From Rosellinia necatrix (taxonomy: Eukaryota; Ascomycota; Sordariomycetes; Xylariales; Xylariaceae), in the NCBI GenBank assembly GCA_021209875.1, contig JAGYVD010000003.1:3038001-3102000 (forward strand): a stretch of 64,000 nt of DNA, read 5' to 3'. A program made the translations under genes and the position numbers. Shown here one piece after another: positions 26,053-37,200 of this stretch. Position 1 is the stretch's first letter. Every line of letters starts with the position of its first letter. The notes beneath the pieces are model-generated. The model searched no databases. It was given only the letters and a program-made list of their open reading frames with translations, and was not told the origin of the DNA.

Positions 26053-27455
26053 ATGGGTCGTCTTCACAGTACGTTATCGTCCGCATTCCCTTCTATTCTC
26101 GTCTATTCTCGGAGGCTCCGGAGGATGGCTTGTTCTGGCAGTCTCTAACTTTCGATTTGCGAATAGGTAGTGGAAAGGGTATTTCCTCCTCCGCCCTCCC
26201 GTACTCGCGCGCTCCCCCTAGCTGGTCCAAGGCCACGTGAGTCGACCTATATACGATCCCGCTGGTTACGGCATGTACTTACGCCACGTGTAGTCCCGCT
26301 CAGGTCGAGGAGCAGATTATCAAGCTTGCGCGCAAGGGTACTTCGCCAAGTAAGACCGCAAAACCTTGGGACATGAATATGGTTGAAGGGTAGGGGACTG
26401 ACTTAGGATAGGTCAAATCGGTGTTGTTCTCCGAGACTCGCACGGCATCGCCCAGGTTAAGGCTGTCACCGTATGCAACTCCCCTCAGATGGCGTTGATA
26501 ATGGTTGGTTGGCTAACGGAAATGGGACCAAAGGGAAACAAGATCCTCAGAATCCTCAAGTTCGTCCTTCCCTAGTCGTGCTATAAAATGCGCAGAAGAA
26601 ATGAACTAACCATGTATTTCCAGGTCCAATGGTATGACATGAAAACCCCCCTTCCAGACGAGATGAACAGAAAACTACAACCGAGGCCGACTCGGATTAT
26701 CAACTATCGGCTGTATGATAGCCACTTGTTGGTTCAGGCTGACAGTGTGACCGGTTTACAGGCCTTGCCCCGGAGCTTCCTGAGTAAGTCTCAGCAGATG
26801 ATGGAAGATTGCCCCACGCTAACATTATTCTAGGGACCTCTACAGTAAGTGCATTTCATGATATATCCGCCATCAAGACGAGGCATTGTGTTCTGCTGCG
26901 ACCATCGATGCGAAGGCTATTACCCGCCTGTTATCATCCTAAAGCTTCCAGCATGCAATCAAATTTGTTTGAGAAGGATTATAGCTAACATAGGCTGTTC
27001 TAGTGTTGATCAAGAAGGTGAGCATGGCTTCTGGCTTCACACAAGCCAGTAATGGAGGGCAGGCACTAATGCAGCAGTAGGCTGTATCTGTTCGAAAGCA
27101 CCTCGAGCGCAACCGAAAGGACAAGGATGCCAAGGTACATTCCAATCGAATACTTTGGTTTTTAGTCAATGGTTAATGATTTGTTCAGTTCCGCTTAATT
27201 TTGATCGAGTCCCGTATCCATCGTCTTGCCCGGTACGTGCCCCCCTTGGCAGGTGTTACTTACGTCAACACCCTGCCACAATTATTTACTTCTGATGATA
27301 ATTACTGACTGGTTGGATAGTTACTACAAGGCAAGCCTTAACGCAAATCCTTCTCCATTCCTTCAGCGATACTAACCCGAATTATATAGACTGTCGGTGT
27401 TCTTCCTCCTACCTGGAAGTACGCCAGTGCTACCGCCAGCACTATCGTCGCTTAG
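26053..27455 (+). CDS. rps13: 40S ribosomal protein S13 (uS15), 13 exons
   Basis: Small-subunit ribosomal protein uS15. Thirteen exons: 26053-26068, 26167-26236, 26294-26349, 26412-26470, 26534-26559, 26624-26631, 26762-26783, 26834-26844, 27004-27017, 27081-27134, 27189-27232, 27321-27330, 27390-27455. The sum is 456 bases, 151 residues, exactly the family length. The product runs MGRLHSSGKGISSSALPYSR through [38 protein letters not shown] and ends in ASTIVA. Every join was required by the protein and has AG acceptors. Donors are GT except the last intron (27331-27389), which is GC-AG (AAG/GCAAGC). Exons 6, 8, 9 and 12 are only 8, 11, 14 and 10 bases. Introns total 947 bases. Convergent with sdc1. 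Confidence 0.95.
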
Positions 27456-27757
27456 ACGCGACTGATATTCTGATTACGGAATGACCTGGGCATGGAGTTC
27501 ATGGACCTGGAGAGGAATTCTTTACGGCACATAAAAATCGATTGGCTTTAGCCAATTCAGAGATAGATGAATACGGTCATTTATCGTTGAGATCATGAAG
27601 AATCTCGAAACCAACTTTGTAAAATTTTACGTTTGGACGCAATGACATCACTCGTGAAGTCTAACAAGCCATCTATGATTGTAGCAATGCCCGTTTAATC
27701 CATCTTTTCCCGTTTCCAACGCCATGATTATGCAAAGTGTGCATCCGCCCTGGTGTA
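27456..27757. other. Convergent 3' flanks of rps13 and sdc1
   Basis: 302 bases without coding signal. Confidence 0.5.
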
Positions 27758-28399
27758 CTATGTTTCGAATTCCTTGGATCGCTCGATGAGGAACTCGCCC
27801 AGAACTCGCAGGGGATCTTTAGGCCTAAATTAAAAGAATGAGTGGTCTACTCCACGGCATATAGCGTGCACCAAACCTACTGATTTTTGGCAAGTTGCTT
27901 CATGCCCTCAAGCAAGTGAGCGGTGACTTTGCTATTCAAGTACTGTCGCACGGGTGCGCCGTGGGCCGGAGCGGCGTCGGGCATGGTGAAGGCAGGATCG
28001 GGATGTTGAGAGGTAGCGCGAGATGTGTTCTCTGGGCCGTTCGTGCGCAGAGGTGTGCCGGTCCGCGCTGGGGCGGGGCTGGGCACGTTGGTTGAAGTCG
28101 TGGCGGGCGCTGGAGACTGCGAGCAGAGCAGAGAGCGCATCTTATTAGCCATTCAGTTTCCACGCCCGCAATGACTGCCGTCCAGTGGGCAGATAGCTTA
28201 CAGGAGCTTGATCGGCGCTCGACACATCCGCCATTGTGATATCCTTGTTCGTAGGCTCGGTCGTAGGCGCAATGGTGTGTGTTTCGGAGCCCGTCGAGGG
28301 ATCGCTGGGTTGGCTTTGCGCAATTACAGGCGGCGCAGCGGATTGGGGCTGGCCATAGGTGGGCACGGGAACCGGAGTTTGGGGAATCTCGTCGGCCAT
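27758..28399 (-). CDS. sdc1: Dpy-30 motif protein, COMPASS subunit Sdc1
   Basis: Sdc1/DPY30 is a small subunit of the COMPASS (Set1) histone H3 lysine-4 methyltransferase, dimerising through its Dpy-30 helices and binding the Bre2/ASH2L subunit. Three exons on the minus strand: 28399-28202, 28116-27881, 27824-27758; 166 residues. The first 120 residues are Pro/Thr/Ser-rich and look disordered. The Dpy-30 motif is at about 121-161: PVRQYLNSKVTAHLLEGMKQ, then LAKNQPKDPLRVLGEFLIER. The second intron (GTAGGT ... AATTTAG) falls inside the motif at Asn-Gln/Pro-Lys and is needed to complete it; without it the frame stops at once. The start is MADEIPQTPVPVP; an in-frame ATG 63 bases upstream is less likely. 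Divergent from FAN1 by 377 bases. Confidence 0.93.
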
Positions 28400-28776
28400 G
28401 GCGGATGAATTGGGCGAAGGGGGAGAGGTGAGAGGCGAGGCGCGGTCGGTCCCTTGCATCAAATACGAGGCGTGGGGCTGGAGGTGGGAGGTGGGAGGTC
28501 AGGAGCGGACTGGGTTGTGTATCAAACAATACAATTGCGACGGGCAAGAACCACTGCACTAATTACCAGGTATCTAGTTAATTAGTGGGGCCGGCGACGC
28601 GCTACCTCGTGACTGCCCGTCCTCCTTTCTTTCCCTTGAACCCCTGTCTAAAGCAATCACGTCGTCGCTCGCGTCTCTCCCCGCGTCTTCCGTCCATCTT
28701 CTACCTCCTAGCGAACTACTTGATCACTGCCGGAATTTGTCGCCATTGGTCGTGAATCCACTACGATGATATCGCG
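28400..28776. promoter_or_regulatory. Divergent promoter of sdc1 and fan1
   Basis: 377 bases between two start codons on opposite strands. The fan1 side is CT-rich (CCTCCTTTCTTTCCC near 28620). No specific factor site is claimed. Confidence 0.5.
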
Positions 28777-31418
28777 ATGGATGCCTTTCTTAAAAGGGCG
28801 AACTCTGCCGGCGGCCCCATAGCCCAAAGAAAACCAGCCTCGAAGGAGAAGCCTGCTCGGCTAGTGGAAGAGCACCCCAAAAAGAGAGTAAAACGAGAGG
28901 GGCCGTACCGGAGCGATGCAAATTCGGATGAGTATCAGTTTGATCCACCGCTTCTGAAGCCACGGCCTGGCCTGGAAGGAGATGGTGCTCCTGACGGATC
29001 CGCAGATGATGACGTAGCAGGGAGGTCTGGATCCGAAGAAACTCACGTGTCCGGACCGACTGCTATTGAAATCTGTCTTCCTGAGATCACACCAGATAAG
29101 CGGGCAATTGAGGAGTACCAGAATTTCAAGTCCCCGCAGGGAACTGATCCTGGTAGCGCTTCGTCTAGGCTTGACTCGAGGGTATGGATAAAGGGCAAAA
29201 GTTCGCTTTACGTCGATGCCTTCAACCTCGCTCTAGACACCGTGCTTGATGAAGAGGCACATCTCTTTAATAGGAAGGAGAGATTTATCTTCGAAGAGTG
29301 GAGAGCTCTTAGCTACGAGGCTCGGTTCTTGTATGCATATAAGCGCCTAATTGTCGACTACTTATGTTCTAACTCCTCGTTAGATACGTGCGCTTGTTCC
29401 TTAGGAAAATATCCTTGTGGCATCGCATCGCTCGATTGGGCTACTACAATGATATTACTAATACTGAAGCCGCGGTAGAGGAGCTGCAGAAGAAGAGACC
29501 TTTCATGAGCGAGACTCCCCCTCAACAACCGCCACCCGTGCCTCCACCGTCTGAATTTGACACATTCTTTCGGGAGCCGTGCGTCTTCGAAGACTCTTTC
29601 ACATTCGCAGATGCTTCCGAAGATTTTATTCATGGCGTAGAGGAGGCTGTATCGCTTCTGAGTTTGGACGAGGTCAAAGCTCTAGCCAAGGAAGCTAAGG
29701 TTCAAGGCAAAAACAAGTCCGACCTAGCAAAGGGCATTTGCAGAATGAGCAATCAACAAGCAGGTTTATTATCAATGGGCCTCGTGAGAGCGGATACCGT
29801 CGACTCTATCAACTCGTCCGAGTCGAACACCCCCAATAAACAATCGCCCATTCCTGACCTCGGGGACAACGGGAATAGGCGCAAGCATTTCCTTGACAAG
29901 ATACTAACTATGACCGGCCCCTGCGTGAGGCTCTCTTTGGCTGTTTTTAACCTATTTGAGAGAGTTCATCTAGTCTTCTACAGGTCTACAGAGTGGACAG
30001 AGAAGTCTCTGACAACAATCATCTTGGCCAAGGTCTCAAAACGGAATTTTCCTTCGTATATCGTCAGCCGGTCTTCTGGCATATTCGCGTCCAGATCGCA
30101 ACTTCTAGAATTCGAAAATGCCATAAGGTCCGAGTATACGGTGGATGCCATTCTTGAGTTCAACGGCCCCGTCACAGAGGTGGGTTTTCGCAAAGTCATT
30201 GACACGTTTGAGACGATTTATCCAAGATGGAGGAGCATTCTACAAGAAGAGCAGGTGAAGGAAGAACGGGTGTATGAGTCGGGGGAAGGCGCTTACTTGC
30301 GCCGCCTTAGTCCAGGGCATGCATACACACGCATCGCCCACAAAGCCGCCCACGCCTTTGGACGACTGAAGGAACACCAACGTGAACACACAATACTGAC
30401 TGAGCTCCTCGGTCAGCGCCTTTTTCATCCAGCACGTCGAGGGAGCTGGTACCAACGGAAGGCCCTCCTGGAGGAACACTATTTGTATGCGTTATTACCA
30501 GATCCAGCATATACCGATCTAGAAAGGCAGAGGAGCCATTGGAAAGCCGTGGCAGCAGCAACCTGCGAGAGAGCCCTCGAGGACCCTGATTGTCATCTCA
30601 AATATCATTATGACCTACAGAGGCGCCTAGTCAAACTTGAGAAACAGCTCAAAATACCCGTCAGGTTGCAGCATGACTTTGGTCATGTTCAATTGAAAAG
30701 ACCCGAAGAGCATCACGTCGAAGGCATTCAGTTGAAGAAACCAGACGCTGTGAATAAAAACGGGCGCGGACCGAGTACGAAAACGATATGGGTCGACGAA
30801 TTAGAGGGTGGAGGCGAGTGTAGTGTGGAATCCATGTGTTTGAGTTGGTATAGGGGCCGAGGTTGGAAAGGATACCATGCTGAGGGAGGAATCATACGGA
30901 CTCTGTTTGCATACTTGTTCTTCGACATATTTTTCCTTTATGTGCCAAATGTCTTCCAAACAGCGTACCAGACATGCCCACTTGATCTCCACACAGATGC
31001 CTTTTACCCAACCCGAGCCTCAGAAATCAACCGCCGACTTGTCGAGATCGCGAACGGGGCGGCACCGAAATTGATCCAGACCGTCGACAAACGAGAGCGA
31101 GAAAAGCGTACATGTGTCATTGGTCTCAATTGGGACTACGAGCTGGAAGATTTACTTGAGCTAGCCGACTGCTTCGACGGCGCAGCACTGGCTACAGTTT
31201 GTAAGGTTATGGCACAAGAATATAGCCAGAGAGGGGGTGGTATTCCGGATCTTATTCTGTGGAGAGCTGAGCCACGGAAGGAGTGCATGTTTGCTGAGGT
31301 CAAAAGCGCCAACGACCGCTTGAGTGACACTCAACGGCTTTGGATCCACGTCCTTACGGGGGCTGGCCTGAGAGTAGCACTATGCAATGCAGTGGCAAAG
31401 GAGACCAGGGAGATATAA
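28777..31418 (+). CDS. fan1: Fanconi-associated nuclease 1 homologue (VRR-NUC)
   Basis: Structure-specific nuclease of interstrand cross-link repair, cutting branched DNA from the 5' side. Two exons, 28777-29330 and 29384-31418; 862 residues. The 53-bp intron (GTATGC donor, TTCTAAC, TCGTTAG) joins RFL to YVRLFLRKISLWHR, the family's YVRLFxRK block; unspliced, the frame stops. A SAP-like segment is near SLDEVKALAKEAKVQGKNKS. The C-terminal PD-(D/E)xK core is complete: Glu in HAEGGIIRTLFAYLFFDIFF at about 685, Pro-Asp in GGGIPDLILW with Asp807, and Glu823-Val-Lys825 in FAEVKSAND. The vertebrate UBZ zinc finger is not seen at the N-terminus, which instead has a Lys-rich, possibly nuclear-localising stretch (PKKRVKRE). 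Neighbour sdc1 is functionally unrelated. Confidence 0.93.
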
Positions 31419-34400
31419 GAAGAACTAAATTATAGCCTCGATGGTGCAGAGCCCTGCCAATCTATCCCTTCAACCCAACGAAAGCATTTTACAGCCTCTC
31501 ACTTGAGAGCCAATACGGACATGTCGTTCTCTCCCGCCTAGACTAGACTTTATAACGAACCGACGTTGTGTCATTTTCTTGTTGATTCGTTGCAATAAGT
31601 CGCTTTTCAAGAAGGTATCATCATCATCATCTAACAAGCTGGGCGGGCGCATGCACGCTGTCCGTGTATCACACAGATGCCGGCACAACGCTACGCGGAT
31701 GCATGATAAGCCCTCACATCTTGAGAGCTGCTACTACAAAGCTTACCACAGCTAAGGAAACTTGGAGAGCAATCCCTACAACACCCGGAGGCTGCTTGAA
31801 ACGCCGCCGCCAAGTATTTTGCGGCCCTCGACTTAGACGTGACTTGGAATTGGACAATTTCCCACAACGTGCCTCATTTAATGGAATGGAAAGCATTTAA
31901 CGATTGCTAGTCTTGGCACGATCAGTTGAAAACATGAACACTATGCCCCAGCCCCAGCGCCGAACAAGCGTTCGTCATCATCATCATCATCATCGTCATC
32001 ACATCAAGGTTGTTGTATTCTTGCCTAGTTTGGATGAGATAGTTTCGGTGACTTAGCTAATCTCATGCAGGGAGGCATACTCGATTGGGAATGAGTACAA
32101 TCCCTCAGCTAAGACTAGGGTGCAGCTCACTATAGGCGGCAACACAACATTGCCGTGATGAAATCCAGCCACGGAATTCAACTCTCGTCTCGGCACGGCG
32201 AAACTCTAAGCAGAAAAGCGCAGATCATAGCGGCGAACGGCTTAGATGCCCATAATAGGTTTTAGTGAAGCAGCTCCCTCGAGTCTTCTACATGTCACTA
32301 ATACCGCGCTGCATCGAAGCGCACACCCTGGCTTCGCGACGGTTGAACAAGCTACTGCGGCTCTGTCACAATCACCATTGCATTAACAAACCTTAGTTAG
32401 TCTTTTGGCCGAACAAAGTACGTACTGAACTTTGAAGCGTTTTGCTTGCTAACAAGTAGCCCCATGACGCGAATCTGGCGAACCTATTCTCTTACTCTTG
32501 AGACATTGTCGCTTACTGTGGCGGTAGTGGAAGTAGCTGTGAGTATCATGTTGCCACTGAGCTGAGGCTACGGGGATCTATTATAGCTTCTCGCAGAACA
32601 CTCAATAAAACGTGCTACATGATGGACAAACTCGTCTGTGGCCTATTCCGCCCGCCACACGTTAGGGCAGCCCAGAGGGATTTCCGCTCCTTCTGCTTGT
32701 ATAGCAAATACCGCGTTGCTCATGCATTACGAAGGTTTGTTGTGGTTGATCAGTGAGAAATGGTGGTGTGGTCACTTCAACGGCAGCCATCCGCATGGCT
32801 AGACAGGGATTCGGCAGGGCAACCACACGATGATTCCTCACTCACCGCCGGCAAATGCTTCACTTGGTGTTCTGCCAAACAGACCTCCTGCGGCCAACGA
32901 GGTAGCTCTCCGGGGCGCCGTCCTATTATTCCTTCTGGGCGTTCCTGTGACGTTCCTGTCACCTGCCTGGCGCCTTGCCTCCATCTCTTGCCTATTCCAC
33001 GTCGAACAGTCGAACAGTCGAACAGGGAGTTTCTACGCATAGTTATATCGCCTACGCATGTAGAGACGGCCAAGTGCCCTGCCTCCTTCAAAAGTGCACT
33101 TTCTAGTGGGCGCTTAAATGTTTGAAGCAGCAGCCAATAAACGCCCGTAGTCGCGAGCTATTTGGTGGAGCGGAGTTAAATGGCCATGCACGTCACAACG
33201 AAGTGCGCATTAATTTACCCCTCCCACCAGCCACCCCGCCTGCTCGAAGCGACATATCTGATTGGCCGTATGGACCAGCGAGCCAGGCGCTTAAAAATCG
33301 GGGCTGTGTGCCACTAACGATGCAGTTCCCAGGATTCTGGGATACAGGGACTGTTGGCCAATCAAGGGTGGAGAAGCGCGCCCGATCCTGTTTCTGGATC
33401 CGACGCTGAGGTCTGCGACGGGGGGGGTTTTTTTTTATTTTTTTATTTTTTTTATTATTATTATTTTTTTTTTTTCATGTTGTCCCTCCTTGGCTTTGAC
33501 GTCTCACATTATCTTCTATCAAAGCACCCTTTTCGGCAAGTTGTTTGTCGCTTCCGTTTACTCTAGCTAGAGCTAGACCACACGACCTCTGTGCTGTGTC
33601 TGTACACCAGCGAGCTGAGAAGGCAAGATGCTTGCCGAGGTAGGTCGACCTGGGCTAATTAGGTGCCTCGACTCGGTCTCGGCTTGGGTTGCCCATTCCT
33701 TGCTTCATAGACTATATACTGTGTAGTTTATGTGTCTGCGGGGGGTGGTTGTATGCCTAGATAGGACTTTGGGATGGGAAGAGAAGGGACGAGAAGGGAC
33801 GGGGACCCAACGAGACCCGCGGTTCTCTCGACGTTCTAGACGGCATAGATTTGGGGGCCAAAGTGTACGCCGTTTGATTCGGCCTCGTCGTGAGTCCCTC
33901 ATGTTAAACAAGATCTCACCTACATATCGGCCCAATATCCTAGAGAGAGGAGAAAGGGGGAGGGACAAAAGCAAATGAGCACTCCTCCCAATGACTGTTT
34001 TTCAACAGACCTGCTCCCGATGTTTGTGACGGAAGGAGAGTCGTGATCCGTGGGAAGTGACACATAGTCACTGCTTATCACCCTGATCAGAACAATCCAC
34101 TACTGGAGGGCGAATGTTCTCGCTCGGGCATAGGATAACTGGGAAGTTGACTATCTAGTTGATAGCCTGACTAAGCCGGGTTCGCTTTCACCCTGCGGTC
34201 ATGGCTCGCGTGGTCACAAAAATAAACACAAACCGAGAGGGAAGGCGGGGCGGTGGGAGTGGACTGGAGGGGGGGGGCACAGCAAAGACAACCTACATCG
34301 TACATACAGGCTGCGTGAGAACCTAATGTGAGCGAATACTCACCTGCCCAACAGCTATCCAGCTAACTAGTCGGACAAGTTGGACTCAATGCGTCCCTTG

Positions 34401-35920
34401 TCAAGGACCAACAGGCGAGAGTCAACGAATCATCACCACCCATAACACACACGAGGCTCGTTTCCCTGACATGCTATCGTCCTACTTTGAATTTTTTTTT
34501 TTTTTTTTTTAATTCATTCTCAGGGTATTGGCCCGTTTCCGTCATGTATGTTATAACAGGGAGGCAGACGTGCAGTACAGGGAGGTTAGTTTAGTCCAGT
34601 CAGCTAGCCCCATCTCACGTCCGCGAGCCAAAGAAAGGCCAGATATTGACCGAAAAAAAAAAAAAAACAATCAACAAACGGGAAAATATGCAAGACCTTG
34701 GTTGTTAGTGTTCGTCTGTTGTTATGTCAGCTGGTGTTGCGGTGGCACGTGTAGCGAATTTTGGGGAGGGGGGTGGAGGGGTGTGTATGCGTGTATGCGT
34801 GTACAAGTACCATGTATGGGAGAGAGACAGAGACAAAGAGGGAGGCGAATGGCAACAATAAACACACAAAGATTTCCCTCATCCCCATCGGCCCGCATCT
34901 GAGGTCGCGTCTTCCCGCACCCTCTATCGCCGCTACTGCAGCGAAGCTGTCGGACGCTTACGGACTGAGGCGTGCGACTTGATTCGACGACTTCTTGCAG
35001 GCAAATCCCTCCTTCCCGCTGGCTTGTCGGTGTAAGCACATATGTATTTCATCACTAATTCGCATTCCCGAGCGAACCATATATGGGAGACCCGACAGGT
35101 AGACAGAGGCGAACCGCGGCGGAAAGGGGACATTTGGATGGATAGTATGGTGGGTTAGATTATAGGATATCATTGGGAGTCTTTTTTTTTTTTTTTTTAA
35201 TCTCTCCCTTGTTCTATTTCTCCTTCACGCGCACACATACAAACCCTGTCCCTCGCTCAAGCAGGCTGAGGGCGACAAACCACGTTTCTTCTCGCAGCTC
35301 AATGGCTGCATCCTTTCAATAGCCGCGTTCCCATCCCTGCAAGTACACTGCACACCCCCTTCGCTCCTCGACCCCTCCCATCAGGGTCTTTCCCTTTCTT
35401 CTACCCTGGTCCCATCCCGCAGCACGCAATCGTCATCGATAGCCTGGGAGAGGGAAAAAAAAAATACATGCACCAAGACATACAAAGTATGTCTGAACAA
35501 TTCTACCGTGGTATCGCGAGCCGGGGAATTGTTTTTGCAAGACGCCGCCCAGCAACGCCGTGTGAACTCCTCCGACACCAGAACGCTGCCAGTGACGTTG
35601 ATGGATAAAATAAATTGATAAATAAAAAATAAAAAGATAAAAAAAAAAAACCGTGAAACGTAAAATTCGTATCCGGATGCCCCTTGTATTATTTCGGTGG
35701 TGGGGTGGTAGGTTGATTTGGCGATAGGCCAAAGTCGTAGTCATGGCGTTAGTTGCGGTGGTAGTTGTGGGTAATAAAGTAATAGTGGCCATGTGGGTAG
35801 TATGAACAAATGGAAACAGGTACCGGCGCTGAGATGATATCGTAGCTAGTAAGGTTGTTATAAGAAATTGAATCGACTCTGCTTCATCTACTGGAGCCTA
35901 CTAATTCTGCGAATGATACT
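31419..35920. other. 4.5-kb gene-free interval
   Basis: No gene supported. It contains a TCATCA microsatellite near 31974-32000, three direct copies of CGAACAGT around 33001-33025, a poly-T block at 33429-33477, further poly-T or poly-A tracts near 34493-34511, 34656-34667 and 35181-35199, and AT-rich 3' flank (35600-35650) of the next minus-strand gene. Open frames are short and low in complexity. Confidence 0.45.
33421..33477. repeat. G-run followed by long T-rich tract
   Basis: Eight or so G then T-runs broken by single A, with a TTATTATTATT section. Looks like a retroposed tail or simple sequence; no gene is attached on either side that I can see. Confidence 0.6.
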
Positions 35921-36736
35921 CTAAGGCGCGGTAGAGGGTGGAGGCGTTTCCAATTTCGTTGTTGTTGCCGTTTCTGATTTCGTCACTGTTGTTGTTGTTG
36001 CCGTTGCCGTTGCCGTTGCCGCCGCCGCCACTGCTGTCAACTTTTGGCAGGTCGTGTGCGTTTTCCTCCGCTTACCCTTAGGCGCTGGGCTCATTCGTGG
36101 CGTGTATGTGACTGTCCGCGTTACGACTTCCCTGATATGTCGTACGCTTTTACTCGCCGGCTTATGCGCCCTGCAGTCCTGAGAGTAACGAGCCTTCAGC
36201 GCCGCCTCCCAGTCGAACGGCGACCGTACCGAGCGCGAACTGAAGGGCGATCGTATCGTGGCGCTCAGGGGCGAGTCCGACATAGACATGGCCGGAGATG
36301 GGGGGACGCCCAGGCCTGGAGCCGAGGTCACGCTCATGGGTGGTGCAGACATGGGTTGGTTTGCGTACGGGCTCGATGGGGTAGCCGTGGGTGAGCTGTG
36401 ACCACACTTACAGGAGCAGTCCGTCTGCGCACTGCTGGCGGTGGATGGTACCGAGTCTTGCGCCGAGTCATCCTCCTCCTCGGGCGTAGATCTGCTGGAT
36501 GCTGGCCGCTTCGCCGGAACAACAGGCGACTGAACCATCATGGTCTTAAGGAAGTCCATGTAGGCAGTGGGCGGGCTGATGGGGGTCCTGGCACTCCCGG
36601 GGAATTCCTCCTTGACAAAAACCGGGAGTGCTGAGAGAGGCGTCCTAGCCGACGCCGAGAGGGCGGAGAGCTCAGACGGAAAGGTGGCAGTGACGGGCGT
36701 CTTCAACTGCGCGAGCTTTGGCTTAACTGTAGGCAT
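35921..36736 (-). CDS. Conserved Ser/Thr-Pro-rich protein of unknown function
   Basis: Single-exon frame of 271 residues. No domain with a known activity is recognised. Three blocks look non-random and, from memory, resemble a protein found in other Pezizomycotina: LPVFVKEEFPGSARTPISPP followed by TAYMDFLKTM (about 38-67), SPFSSRSVRSPFDWEAALKA near 165-190, and REVVTRTVTYTPRMSPAPKG followed by KRRK near 205-230. Many SP/TP dipeptides suggest CDK- or MAPK-type phosphorylation; KGKRRK could be a nuclear signal. A small Cys cluster (DCSCKCGH) sits mid-protein. The C-terminus is low complexity Ala/Thr. Large non-coding flanks and a CAA/CGA-repeat leader fit a regulated gene. The function should be left open. 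Confidence 0.75.
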   Translation of the reverse strand: MPTVKPKLAQLKTPVTATFPSELSALSASARTPLSALPVFVKEEFPGSARTPISPPTAYMDFLKTMMVQSPVVPAKRPASSRSTPEEEDDSAQDSVPSTASSAQTDCSCKCGHSSPTATPSSPYANQPMSAPPMSVTSAPGLGVPPSPAMSMSDSPLSATIRSPFSSRSVRSPFDWEAALKARYSQDCRAHKPASKSVRHIREVVTRTVTYTPRMSPAPKGKRRKTHTTCQKLTAVAAAATATATATTTTVTKSETATTTKLETPPPSTAP

Positions 36737-36807
36737 GGTGACGTTATTAGTCCCTCAGGGGGGGAGTTTATGTGATGATGAATGAAAAGTAAAGCGTCCT
36801 AATCGCT

Positions 36808-36844
36808 GTCGTCGTCGTCGTCGTCGTTGTTGTTGTTGTTGTTG
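36808..36844 (-). repeat. (CAA)n(CGA)n tract in the leader
   Basis: On the coding (minus) strand it reads about six CAA followed by about six CGA triplets, ending some 70 bases before the start codon at 36736. Confidence 0.7.
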
Positions 36845-37146
36845 CCGTTAGCGAGGAGCTATGTGCTCTTAGATATTCTTCCTCAAGTCAAGTGAATGAC
36901 TCTCAAGGTGAAGCAGGCACAAGATGGTGTGATGCCTACAACAAGCTGCACGCAACGTCGCCGTGGGGATTCGAAAAGCCGGGACTTGATAGAACAGGCA
37001 GGAGTGGTGAGAGGGAGAGCAGAGGTTGTACTCATATAAAGAATAAGAATAACAACAAAAAAAAAACGATATGTACCGTAGCCCGTAGGCAGCCTACTTG
37101 TAGGTATGTACTATGTAGTGTAGGTCGACAGTGGACCGGGGGGCGT

Positions 37147-37200
37147 GCAGTACGGTACAGCACGGTACAGCACGGTACAGCACGGTACAGCACAGTACAG
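37147..37200. repeat. 10-bp minisatellite, unit CACGGTACAG
   Basis: About five tandem units, the last with one change (CACAGTACAG). Confidence 0.85.

Noticed and set aside
26632..27003. snoRNA in the longer rps13 introns (mammalian RPS13 introns host U14)
   Set aside because: No RTGATGA/CTGA box pair with flanking stem and no U14-like rRNA-complementary stretch could be found by eye.
29331..29383. Apparent frameshift in FAN1
   Set aside because: A 53-bp intron with good donor, branch site and acceptor restores the family YVRLFxRK block exactly.
36960..36985. TTCGAATCCCC on the minus strand, another T-loop-like match
   Set aside because: Stem bases do not pair and no cloverleaf can be drawn.
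37147..37200. CRISPR-like array
   Set aside because: Pure tandem 10-bp units without spacers in a eukaryotic genome.
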